From assembly GCA_963742105.1 (NCBI GenBank), contig CAVUKN010000007.1, positions 1,736,001 to 1,800,000 of the forward strand: DNA of 64,000 bases, given 5' to 3'. The stretch comes from Gp6-AA40 sp963742105 (GTDB lineage Bacteria > Acidobacteriota > Vicinamibacteria > Vicinamibacterales > UBA2999). The notes under the pieces were generated by a model. It worked only from the letters and a program-made list of their open reading frames with translations. It was not told where the DNA came from and searched no databases. Shown here piece after piece: positions 1 to 7,785 of the stretch. The translations under genes and the position numbers were made by a program. Position 1 is the first letter of the stretch; every line of letters begins with the position of its first letter.

Positions 1-2
1 CA

Positions 3-341
3 TATCCGCTCGGAGTAAAGCTCCTTTTTCTCGCGGCTCCAGCGTACCTTGCGGCGAGAGCGGTCAGGCGGCAATCGACGTCATTTGCCAGCATGGCGAC
101 GATTGGCGTCATCGGGGTTGTGCTCGCTGGGTGGAGTGCTGCCGACCTCGGTCACGGATTGACCTACGGATGTGTCGTGCAGGCCAGCACTGGCCCGCGC
201 TACTGCACTTCGCGCGAAGGGATTTCGAGCCTGGCGGTCGCCTTGGCTCTCGCAGCAGCCAGCACGTTGATGGCGTGGGATTCGTGGGTTAGCAACACTC
301 CGGGTGAAGCGGGGAACGAAGGCCATCGGGGTGGCGTGTAG
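3..341 (+). CDS. C-terminal part of an integral membrane protein, cut by left edge
   Basis: The reading frame is open from the first bases of the window to a stop at 341, so the true start lies outside. The visible 112 residues hold about three hydrophobic stretches (near VKLLFLAAPAYLAA, MATIGVIGVVLAGWSA and SLAVALALAAASTLMAW), with a Cys-containing loop between the second and third. An internal ATG at 93 is an alternative start. No family is recognised. It ends 30 bases before the TonB-dependent receptor on the same strand and could be co-transcribed with it. Confidence 0.4.
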   Translation, partial: YPLGVKLLFLAAPAYLAARAVRRQSTSFASMATIGVIGVVLAGWSAADLGHGLTYGCVVQASTGPRYCTSREGISSLAVALALAAASTLMAWDSWVSNTPGEAGNEGHRGGV

Positions 342-371
342 GGTGCCGGTAATATCTCCTCCGTATGGCCG

Positions 372-2594
372 ATGGGTTCCCCAAGCTCATTGGCTTCCGC
401 GTCTACTCCGAGGAGATCGACGCGCCAGCTATGGCGTCGGAGGGTCGAGCTGTTGTGTTTCGCTGCACGCCTGTCCTCGTATGTCGTCGCTTTCCTGACT
501 ATCAGCGCATCGGCATTCGCGCAACCTCTCTCAACGATTCGGATCGAGGTACACGCGGACGCTGGTCCGGTGGCAGACGCCGAAGTCATCGTGGGCGGGA
601 TGACGTACAGAACGGCCGCTGACGGCGTCGTCGCGATCTCCGTCGCGGCCGGAACCATCGAATTTGCGGTCGTCAAAGCGCCGTTCGCGGCGGTCACCTC
701 CTCGGTCGCCGTGGCGGCAGGGCAGACTCAGTCCGTACGGGTCGACTTACTGCGCCCACCGACGTTCGAGGAAGCGATCACGGTATCGGCCACGCGAACA
801 GGCAGGCGCCTTGAAGATCAGCCGCTGCGGGTCGAGGTGCTTGCCCGTGAAGAGATCGAAGAAAAGCTTCTGATGACCCCCGGCGACATCGTCATGATGC
901 TCAACGAGATGGGGGGAATGCGCGTCCAGGCCACGTCGCCGTCCCTCGGTGCGGCCAGCGTTCGCATCCAGGGTATGCGTGGCCGCTATACACGGTTTCT
1001 GTCCGATGGACTCCCGCTGTTCGGCGAAGTCGGCGGACTCGGCCTGCTGCAGATTCCCCCGATGGATCTCGGTCGGGTCGAAGTGATCAAGGGCGTGGCG
1101 TCCTCTCTTTATGGCGCTGGGGCGATGGGAGGAGTGATCAACCTTCTCTCACGACGTCCGGCCGCGCAGTCGGAATACGAAGCTCTCGTCAACCGCTCGA
1201 CGCGCGGCGGGACGGATGCGGTCGGCTGGTTGGCAAGTCCCGCGCGACAGGGCTGGGCGGTCACGATGTTGGGCGGAGGCCACTGGCAGGAAGTCAACGA
1301 CGTGAATGACGATGGCTGGGCCGACCTCGCCGGTTACTCACGCGCGGTCCTCAGACCGAGGGTCTTCTGGGATGGAGGAGACGGGCGCACGTTCTTCGCG
1401 ACTGCCGGGTTGACACGTGAGGACCGCTCGGGAGGCACGGTGCCGGGTGGCGTCGTGCCGGATGGAAGTTCGTACACCGAAGCGTTAGACACCACGCGGT
1501 GGGACGTGGGCGCGGTTGGGCAGAGAGTCGTTCGTGGAGCTCTCGTCAGCACACGCCTTGCCGCGATGCAGCAGCGCCACCGGCATCAATTTGGGGAAAT
1601 CCAGGAAGACGACCAGCATCAGACCGTGTTCGCGGAAACGACTGTGCGGGCGCGCATCAGGCGACACACGGTTGTTGGCGGCATCGCCTTCGAACGGGAC
1701 GCCTACCGCCCATACGATGTGCCGCAGTTCCGCCACACCTTCACGGTTCCCGGATTGTTTGTGCAGGACGACTTCGATGTGGCTCGATGGCTGTCGCTCA
1801 GTGTCAGCGGTCGCGTTGATCATCACAGCGAATATGGAACGTTCTTCAGCCCGCGCGTTGCCGCTCTTGTGCGCTCGGGGGCGTGGTCCAGTCGCCTGTC
1901 GCTCGGGACGGGATTTTTCGGACCCTCGGCGCTGACTGAAGAAACCGAGGCAGCGGGCCTGACCCGATTGCAGATACCGCGAGCGCTCCGCGCGGAGAAA
2001 GGACGAAATGCATCGTTCGACGTGAGCCGGACTGATGGCCCGATCTCGTACACGTTGACGCTGTTCGGTTCTCAGATTCAGCACCCGATCCACGTCGATC
2101 GATCCCAGGGGCTCGTCCTGACGAACCTCGTCGAGCCGACCACGAACACCGGCATTGAATTGCTCGGTACGGCGCGTCACGAGCCGTACTCGTTGACCGC
2201 GACGTACACCTATGTCCGTTCTCGTGAGCGCACCGATTCGGTGTGGCAGGATGCCACGCTGACACCGCGGCACTCGGCCGGTATTGTCGGCATGTGGGAG
2301 CGCGAGAGTGTCGGACGCCTGGGCGTGGAGTGCTATTACACCGGGGTGCAGCGCCTCGAGGAGAATCCCTACCGCTCGACAAGCAAGCCATACGTCGTCG
2401 TCGGACTACTCGGCGAGCGGCGCCTGGGCCGAATACGTCTGTTCGTCAACGGCGAGAACCTCACCAACGTGCGGCAAACGCGCTGGGATCCATTGCTGCG
2501 ACCGACACGCGCTGCCGACGGGCGGTGGACAGTGGACGCCTGGGCACCGCTGGAAGGCGTGAACATCAACGGAGGCATCCGGGTGCAGTTCTAA
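372..2594 (+). CDS. TonB-dependent outer-membrane receptor
   Basis: Predicted outer-membrane transporter that imports a large ligand (iron chelate, cobalamin or glycan; not determinable here) with energy from TonB-ExbBD. The 740 residues begin with a basic N-terminus and a hydrophobic signal near residues 34-50 ending ASAFAQ. A short carboxypeptidase-regulatory-like beta domain follows (about 53-130), then a plug (about 135-260) with the family pattern VRIQGMRGRYTRFLSDGLPL and VEVIKGVASSLYGAGAMGG. A long barrel rich in alternating aromatic strands ends in Phe (GGIRVQF), the usual C-terminal barrel signature. The length is normal and the frame intact. No binding-protein or ABC gene is adjacent. 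The basic leader before the hydrophobic core is long, so a later start is possible. Confidence 0.9.
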   Translation: MGSPSSLASASTPRRSTRQLWRRRVELLCFAARLSSYVVAFLTISASAFAQPLSTIRIEVHADAGPVADAEVIVGGMTYRTAADGVVAISVAAGTIEFAVVKAPFAAVTSSVAVAAGQTQSVRVDLLRPPTFEEAITVSATRTGRRLEDQPLRVEVLAREEIEEKLLMTPGDIVMMLNEMGGMRVQATSPSLGAASVRIQGMRGRYTRFLSDGLPLFGEVGGLGLLQIPPMDLGRVEVIKGVASSLYGAGAMGGVINLLSRRPAAQSEYEALVNRSTRGGTDAVGWLASPARQGWAVTMLGGGHWQEVNDVNDDGWADLAGYSRAVLRPRVFWDGGDGRTFFATAGLTREDRSGGTVPGGVVPDGSSYTEALDTTRWDVGAVGQRVVRGALVSTRLAAMQQRHRHQFGEIQEDDQHQTVFAETTVRARIRRHTVVGGIAFERDAYRPYDVPQFRHTFTVPGLFVQDDFDVARWLSLSVSGRVDHHSEYGTFFSPRVAALVRSGAWSSRLSLGTGFFGPSALTEETEAAGLTRLQIPRALRAEKGRNASFDVSRTDGPISYTLTLFGSQIQHPIHVDRSQGLVLTNLVEPTTNTGIELLGTARHEPYSLTATYTYVRSRERTDSVWQDATLTPRHSAGIVGMWERESVGRLGVECYYTGVQRLEENPYRSTSKPYVVVGLLGERRLGRIRLFVNGENLTNVRQTRWDPLLRPTRAADGRWTVDAWAPLEGVNINGGIRVQF

Positions 2595-2660
2595 CCCCTC
2601 GTGTCCGAGCAAACCCGTCGAGCGGGGGCCCATTGATGGCGCGGGCGTCTGCGGCTTGAC

Positions 2661-2691
2661 GCGATAGTAATTTGTATTGTAAAGTTCTTTG
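2661..2691 (+). promoter_or_regulatory. AT-rich candidate operator/promoter upstream of the beta-lactamase-fold gene
   Basis: A sharply AT-rich island in GC-rich DNA containing an imperfect inverted repeat around GTAATTTGTATTGTAAAGTTC. It shares the decamer ATTGTAAAGT with the site at 5833-5850 (reverse strand). It sits just upstream of the ATG at 2705. A repressor of BlaI/MecI or PadR type is a plausible binder, but this is inference. Confidence 0.35.
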
Positions 2692-2704
2692 TCATGCGAA
2701 CAGT

Positions 2705-3778
2705 ATGGTTCCGCGTAGTTTTTCCGAATTCTTGGTGTGGTCGCGCGTGACAGCGTCTGTTACGAATCCGGCGAAGGCGTTCGCACCTATCGCGCTGGCT
2801 GTGGCCAGTGCGGCGATCGGCATTTACATCGCGAGCTCAGACCCGCCGGGCGGCGCCGTCCTCGGATTCCTGCTCATGGTTGCCGCTTTCGTCTTCGCGG
2901 GAAGAGCAGCACGGAGCCGGCTGGCGACCTGGGCCGGGTTTGCCACAGTGGCGGGCGGCGCTATGGTCGCTGCGTACGCGGCATTCTTCATCCATTCGAC
3001 GACGATAGAGGCCCCGCTCTTCGCCCAGGCTCCTGGCGTGCCGTCGGTCAGCGAGTCGGCACCGTCACCGCAATTGGCAGCGGCTGTCGAGCGCGCGCGG
3101 GCGATGGTGCGCGCGGCCATCCTGGAGCAGAACCTGCCCGGAGTCTCGATCGCGGTTGGCACGGGCGCCCGCTCCGGAGATATCGTCTGGGCCGAAGGGT
3201 TCGGATGGAGAGATGTCGTCACGCAGACGCCCGTCACACCCGATACTCGCTTCAACATCGGCACTGCGGCACACGTGGTGACCGCTTCCGCCGCCGCGTC
3301 GCTCGGACTGGCCAACACCGGCACGGATTCAGCGGCCGAGTGGAGCCCGGAGCATGTCGGGGAGCCGGAGGAGGACTTCCCCGGCTTCACGGCCATCCAC
3401 GATCTCATCCTCAGGCCGCTGGGAATCAGCGCCCCGCGGCAGCCATTGCCGGGCAATCGCGCGACGTTCTACGTGCCGGCAACCTTCTGGCGGGGCTTCA
3501 CCACAGATCCCCGCAGTGGGCGCCGCCTGATGTACATGCGCGACCTGGCGTGCTGTGCCGGGAGCATGGCCTTCTACTCCACGCCGTCCGACCTTGTTCG
3601 CTTCGCCCTGGCGACGAATACCGAAAGCGTCAACGGCGAGCTCGCCGGCGGAAGCGTGATGTCGCTGATAACCCGGCGCGACCGCGCGACCGCCGTTGCC
3701 GTGACGTCGAACATCGCGTACGCCAACACGGCCGCTCTTGCGCAGAAAGTGGCTGACGCGTTCGCCGAACAGAAATAG
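2705..3778 (+). CDS. Membrane-anchored beta-lactamase-fold (serine hydrolase-like) protein, catalytic motif lost
   Basis: About 357 residues from ATG 2705; a TTG at 2672 would add eleven residues inside the AT-rich regulatory island and is less likely. The first 105 residues contain three hydrophobic helices. The rest aligns by eye with class C beta-lactamase/esterase-type serine hydrolases: LPGVSIAVGTG, then TPDTRFNIGTAAHVVTASAA, where active enzymes have a GSxSK signature. The nucleophile Ser and general-base Lys of SxxK are replaced here by Thr and His, and the middle of the domain is short. The C-terminal part (RRLMYMRDLACCAGSMAFYSTPSDLVRF) keeps the fold signature. It is probably a non-catalytic relative or binding protein; a decayed gene cannot be excluded. 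Confidence 0.65.
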   Translation: MVPRSFSEFLVWSRVTASVTNPAKAFAPIALAVASAAIGIYIASSDPPGGAVLGFLLMVAAFVFAGRAARSRLATWAGFATVAGGAMVAAYAAFFIHSTTIEAPLFAQAPGVPSVSESAPSPQLAAAVERARAMVRAAILEQNLPGVSIAVGTGARSGDIVWAEGFGWRDVVTQTPVTPDTRFNIGTAAHVVTASAAASLGLANTGTDSAAEWSPEHVGEPEEDFPGFTAIHDLILRPLGISAPRQPLPGNRATFYVPATFWRGFTTDPRSGRRLMYMRDLACCAGSMAFYSTPSDLVRFALATNTESVNGELAGGSVMSLITRRDRATAVAVTSNIAYANTAALAQKVADAFAEQK

Positions 3779-3997
3779 TCGCCGTGCCGACGGCTCCCGC
3801 GTAGCCGTTGACGACAGCGCCACGTGTCTATCCGAAGGTGAGCCCGTGACGTCGCGAGTCAGGCACGGTGTCCGGACCGCGCTATCGAACCACTGAGGAC
3901 GACAGCCAAGGCGAGGGATGCCGTGCTCGAGCGGCGGAACTGTCGCGTCATGCCCCGTGGTCACGAACCGGTAACATGGCGGTAGTATCGTCCCCCG

Positions 3998-4453
3998 ATG
4001 CCCCGACTCGCCGCGACGCGTCGCGTCCTGATGGCGGCGGGCCTCACTAGCTGCCTGACGGCACCCGCCGAGGCGCACCACAGCTATGGGATGTTCTACG
4101 ACCTGTGCACGTCCGTGCCGATTGCCGGCCAGGTGGAACGCGTCCAGTGGAAGAATCCGCACGTGCTGATCGAAGTCCGGACCGATGCCGGCGATGCGTA
4201 CATCGCTGAGTGGACCGACGTGCTCAAGTTGACGCGCGACGGCGTGTCGGCAGACATGCTGAAGCCCGGCGACCGCATCGAGGTGACCGGGAGCCCGAAA
4301 CGCCCCCTCGAGACGATTGACCCCGCCTATCGATACCTCGTCGACCCGGCGTTGAAGGTGGTGTCGGCGCTGACGCAGTTGCGCCGCATCGGCGACGGAT
4401 GGACCTGGAAACGCGATCCCGGACCCAGGCCGGCCGATTGCGCGACCCGCTAG
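3998..4453 (+). CDS. Secreted DUF6152-like protein
   Basis: 151 residues with a signal peptide ending near PAEAHHS. The mature part has the recognisable pattern AHHSYGMFYD, then GQVERVQWKNPHVLIEV, a Trp-containing strand and LKPGDRIEVTGSP, a small OB-like beta fold found in many secreted proteins of soil bacteria (DUF6152 by memory). Mature His-His right after the signal peptide is typical. Function is unknown. A TAGTAT -10-like box about 8 bases before the ATG suggests a very short or absent leader. It is convergent with the ADOP remnant. Confidence 0.7.
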   Translation: MPRLAATRRVLMAAGLTSCLTAPAEAHHSYGMFYDLCTSVPIAGQVERVQWKNPHVLIEVRTDAGDAYIAEWTDVLKLTRDGVSADMLKPGDRIEVTGSPKRPLETIDPAYRYLVDPALKVVSALTQLRRIGDGWTWKRDPGPRPADCATR

Positions 4454-4704
4454 CCGCGACATCATCGCCGAGTCCGACATCGGCTGCTTTCACGCCCAAG
4501 CTCCAGCGCGCTTGGGCTAGCGGTCGCACGCACCAGCGTCAGGACGCAGCGCCCTGCGGGTCTGGCACTGACGACGGCCGTATGCCGGGTCCGCTTTCGC
4601 GATCACTGAAAGGCACATCAGCGGTCAACGCCAACACGCACGCGAGCGCTCCCAGATCACGGCTGCCGCAGACTGCTGCGCGACAATCCGCGGCACATCA
4701 CCTC

Positions 4705-4724
4705 GCGGGCCTGCCAAGGCCCGC
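4705..4724 (-). terminator. Hairpin downstream of the ADOP remnant
   Basis: Perfect 8-bp stem GCGGGCCT / AGGCCCGC with a 4-base loop, about 20 bases past the minus-strand stop at 4742. No T-run follows. The rest of 4454-4741 shows no convincing gene. Confidence 0.35.
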
Positions 4725-4741
4725 GCCACGCCCGCCACTCA

Positions 4742-5219
4742 CTATTCAGAGCGGAGCGCCGTCAGCGGCTCGATTCGCGCAGCGCGCCGCGCGGGTACGT
4801 ACAGACGCGATCGCCGCGACAGCCGCTAACAGCGCGATGACGAAGAGGTACGTCGGAAGGTCGTTCGGCGTGACACCGAAGAGGAGCGTGGCGAGGGGGC
4901 GAAGGACGAGCAGCGAACCGGCGACGCCGATGCCAGCGCCGATGGCCACGAGCCCCAGGCCGCCGCCGATAACCAATCCTGTGATGCCCGCCAACCGTGC
5001 GCCAAGAGCGATACGGATACCGATGTCCCTGGTCCGTTCAGCGACGAGATACGCCAGCAGACCGTAGAGCCCGAGCGCCGCCAACAGCAAAGCGAGGGCC
5101 CCGAGGCTCGTCGAGAGGAGCGCGCTGATGCGTTCGCGAGCGAGGCTTTCCGCCAACGCGCTCTCGATCGTGCGAACACTCGATACCACCAACGTTGGAT
5201 CGAGGGTCCTAGGAGCCAC
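4742..5219 (-). pseudogene. Remnant of an ADOP-type ABC transporter permease (last FtsX domain only)
   Basis: About 160 codons corresponding to the C-terminus of Acidobacterial duplicated orphan permeases, which are normally around 800 residues. Visible landmarks are the SLARERISALLSTSLGALAL transmembrane segment, then LYGLLAYLVAERTRDIGIR, IALGA, two further hydrophobic segments and LLFGVTPNDLPTY. The canonical ending RRAARIEPLTALRSE is present only after a +1 shift near 4799, giving a stop at 4742; without it the frame runs to 4746. Upstream of 5219 the frame hits a stop at 5223 exactly where a heptamer repeat array (5221-5255) begins, so the first 80% of the gene is missing. Most likely an inactive deletion product. 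Confidence 0.75.
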
Positions 5220-5220
5220 G

Positions 5221-5255
5221 GGCTACTGGCTACCGGCCACCGGCTACTGGCTAGC
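5221..5255. repeat. Heptamer array, GGCTACT type, five units
   Basis: Five in-register 7-base units: GGCTACT, GGCTACC, GGCCACC, GGCTACT, GGCTAGC. The array supplies the TAG stop (5244-5246) of the leftward gene 5244-5741 and marks the truncation edge of the ADOP remnant. Confidence 0.8.
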
Positions 5256-5741
5256 CCGCAGCGGACTACGCGTATCGGCGCAGCGTCCCTGTTCGACCAG
5301 CGGGATGCGACCAGCGACGGTGACGTAAACCACGCCGCGATCGTCGCCGCAGAATGCGCGCTTGGATTTCGTCGCGTGCGATGCCGGGACGGCAGCAACG
5401 GCGAATCGCGTGAGCGCTGCCCGCGCTCGCCGGTCCCATCGGGGGTCGGGATTCGGATAGAACTCGAAGCGATATCCATCATGCTCCTGCAAGACCGCCA
5501 GGTCGGGCGAGAGGAGTGGCGCGAAGGCAACGTCCGTCGCGCCGCATGCCGGATCAGCCAGGCAGTCCACCGTAGCGAACCGACCGCCCCGGACCTCGGC
5601 ATACACCGACTCGGCGGAGACGATCGCCCGGATGACCCCGATCGCCCTTGAGTGGCTTCTGTCCGATTCCCCCACACCGGGAGCCGCGAGCGCGAAGAGT
5701 CCGAACACGACGGCTATACCGGTCCCGTGACGGTTCACCAT
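5244..5741 (-). CDS. Secreted protein with a pilin-like C-terminal region, unknown function
   Basis: About 165 residues from ATG 5741 (MVNRHGTGIAVVFGLFALAAPGVGES, a plausible signal peptide); an upstream start at 5804 would add a charged 21-residue extension. The mature part begins IGVIRAIVSAESVYAE and holds two Cys near CLADPACG. It ends FAVAAVPASHATKSKRAFCG, then DDRGVVYVTVAG and IPLVEQGRC, a layout seen in soluble domains of type IV pilin-like proteins where two Cys close the last beta-hairpin. The prepilin motif itself is absent. The stop codon lies inside a heptamer repeat. Confidence 0.55.
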   Translation of the reverse strand: MVNRHGTGIAVVFGLFALAAPGVGESDRSHSRAIGVIRAIVSAESVYAEVRGGRFATVDCLADPACGATDVAFAPLLSPDLAVLQEHDGYRFEFYPNPDPRWDRRARAALTRFAVAAVPASHATKSKRAFCGDDRGVVYVTVAGRIPLVEQGRCADTRSPLRASQ

Positions 5742-5832
5742 TACGCACCACGACGTGAGACGCGCGTGTCGCGTGGTCGGCTCTCGGCACGGACCTGGTG
5801 GCATATCGCAGCGCGCCCCGCGGTAGACAATA

Positions 5833-5848
5833 TGTAAATTACTTTACA
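5833..5848. promoter_or_regulatory. Perfect inverted repeat TGTAAA-4-TTTACA, candidate operator
   Basis: Arms TGTAAA (5833-5838) and TTTACA (5843-5848) around TTAC, in an AT-rich island upstream of the leftward gene starting at 5741 and 256 bases before the TIGR03435 gene. The reverse strand contains ATTGTAAAGT, also present at 2676-2685. The symmetry resembles sites bound by small winged-helix repressors such as PadR or BlaI; no such regulator gene is visible here. Confidence 0.45.
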
Positions 5849-5891
5849 ATTCAAAGTTGAACGTCTACGATTGCGTTCACGGTCGGCGCCG

Positions 5892-5927
5892 CACTGTGTC
5901 GCCCCACTGTGTCGCCCCACTGTGTCG
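5892..5927. repeat. 13-bp tandem repeat CACTGTGTCGCCC, 2.8 copies
   Basis: Direct repeats at 5892-5904, 5905-5917 and 5918-5927 (last copy partial). They lie in the 363-base gap 5742-6104, which otherwise contains only the inverted repeat at 5833. Confidence 0.7.
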
Positions 5928-6104
5928 TTCCCCCGGCGTGCTGGCAGGACATCCGGCTGCAGCGAACAAATTCTTCGCCGAGACCGTAGCTTCCCGTGCT
6001 GCGCGGCCTCACCTGAGGGTCGGCCGCACTTTATCGCCGCGGCCACTGCGTAAACCGGTGCGCAGGCCACGGATCCTGGCAAACGCCCACGTGGAGCAAC
6101 TCGT

Positions 6105-7715
6105 ATGAAACAGCTACTGCTCGGCGTCAGCGCCGTCGCTCTCCTCTCCAGCCCGGTGCTGGGTCAGACCGCGGCTCCACGCGCCGCGTTCGATGTCACG
6201 AGCGTGCAGGTCAGCACCCGTCCCAATCCCGGCATGCGGGGCGGGATCCTGCGCGGCGATCGCTACGAGGTGCGCAACGCGACGATGGTGGATCTGATTC
6301 GCACGGCGTACAACGTGCAGCCCGAGCGGATTTCCGGCGGACCGAGCTGGCTCGAATGGAACCGCTGGGACATCGCGGCGGTCGCTCCTGAAGGCACCCC
6401 ACCGCCACGCCTCCAGGAAATGCTGAAGACGCTGCTCGCGGATCGCTTCAAGCTGCAGGTCCGCGAGGACAGCGTCAGCGTGACCAACATGGCGCTGAAG
6501 GCCAACCCCGGTCACAAGCTGCGCCAGGCGTCGACGCAAGGTGGATGTCAGGCGCAAGGCGCTCCGGATGCCAACGGCGTTCCGCTGCAGACGGTTACCT
6601 GCAAGGGGGAATCGCTCAAGGACTTCGTCGATCTGATGGTGCGCGGAATGAACGCGTATTTCCCGAACGGCCAGCAGGTGGTGGACGAAACCGGCCTGGC
6701 CGGCTTCTGGGACTTCGAGTTCAAGGTCCATCCGCGCCAGATGCTGGCACGTGCCGGAGCCGACGGGATCTCTCTCGACAAGGCGCTCGCCGACATCGGC
6801 CTCAAGCTGGAACCGAAGGACATGAAGGTACCGGCGATCGTCGTCGACAGCGTGTCCGCGGACTTCACCCCCAACCCGCCGGATCTCGCGCGTCGGATGC
6901 CGCCGACACCATCACCGACATTCGAGGTGGCCGACGTGAAGGTCAGCCCGCCCAACAGCACCACGCCTCCGCGCATGCAGTTGATGCCCACCGGACAGGT
7001 GAACGGCAGCAACGCGCCGATCAACCGTGTCATCCAGCTGGCGTGGAATCTGCCGAACCCGGATTACCTGGTGGGGCCGAAGTGGCTGGAGACGAACAAG
7101 TACGACTTCATCGCGCGCGTGTACGCCAACGCGGGCCCGAACGCCAACGTGCAGCAGGATGAGGATGTCGCCCGGCGGATGCTGCAGGCGCTCCTGGTCG
7201 AACGTTTCCAGATGAAGTACCACATGGAGGATCGACCGATGCCGGCGTACAACCTGCGCGCCGACAACCCAAAGATGGCCAAGGCCGATCCGACGCGGCG
7301 GACGCGCTGCTTTGAAGGCGCACCTCCCGGAACCCCGGCCGCCGCCCGTGCCCCCCAGTTTGGCCGGCAGGTGACCTGCCAGAACATCTCGATGGCGCAG
7401 TTCGGCGCCTGGCTCCCCTCGATCGCCGGCGGGTATACACAAGTCGCGGCCGTCGACATGACGGGTCTCCAGGGCGGTTACGACTTCACGCTGGAGTTCA
7501 GCCCCATCGAGCAGGTGCAGGGGCCGCGGCCGGACGCGGCGAATCCGGGCGGCAACTCGGGAGCGGGCCCCGGCGCCGCGGCGATCGACCCGACGGGCGC
7601 GCTGTCGCTGCTCGACGCGGTACGGCAGCAACTCGGCATCCGGATGGAGGAGACCAAGCGGCCCGCGGCCGTACTCGTCATCGACGCGATGAACGAGAAG
7701 CCGACCGAAAATTGA
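6105..7715 (+). CDS. TIGR03435 family secreted protein, two tandem domains
   Basis: 536 residues with a signal peptide ending near VLGQTAA. Two copies of the TIGR03435 domain are visible. The first starts at AFDVTSVQVS and contains MVDLIRTAYNV, GGPSWLEWNRWDIAA and LKTLLADRFKLQV. The second starts near residue 268 with TFEVADVKVS and contains NRVIQLAWNL, GPKWLETNKYDFIARV and LQALLVERFQMKYH. A Gly/Pro/Ala-rich stretch (about 465-495) precedes a short end LGIRMEETKRPAAVLVIDAM, which is typical of the family. The family is greatly expanded in Acidobacteriota; its role is unknown but is probably envelope-associated. The frame is intact. Confidence 0.9.
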   Translation: MKQLLLGVSAVALLSSPVLGQTAAPRAAFDVTSVQVSTRPNPGMRGGILRGDRYEVRNATMVDLIRTAYNVQPERISGGPSWLEWNRWDIAAVAPEGTPPPRLQEMLKTLLADRFKLQVREDSVSVTNMALKANPGHKLRQASTQGGCQAQGAPDANGVPLQTVTCKGESLKDFVDLMVRGMNAYFPNGQQVVDETGLAGFWDFEFKVHPRQMLARAGADGISLDKALADIGLKLEPKDMKVPAIVVDSVSADFTPNPPDLARRMPPTPSPTFEVADVKVSPPNSTTPPRMQLMPTGQVNGSNAPINRVIQLAWNLPNPDYLVGPKWLETNKYDFIARVYANAGPNANVQQDEDVARRMLQALLVERFQMKYHMEDRPMPAYNLRADNPKMAKADPTRRTRCFEGAPPGTPAAARAPQFGRQVTCQNISMAQFGAWLPSIAGGYTQVAAVDMTGLQGGYDFTLEFSPIEQVQGPRPDAANPGGNSGAGPGAAAIDPTGALSLLDAVRQQLGIRMEETKRPAAVLVIDAMNEKPTEN

Positions 7716-7785
7716 TTTCGATCTTCGACTGCGCCGCGTGTATCCGGCTGGTGAGCGGGCGCGATTACAATGTCGCGCCCGCGAC

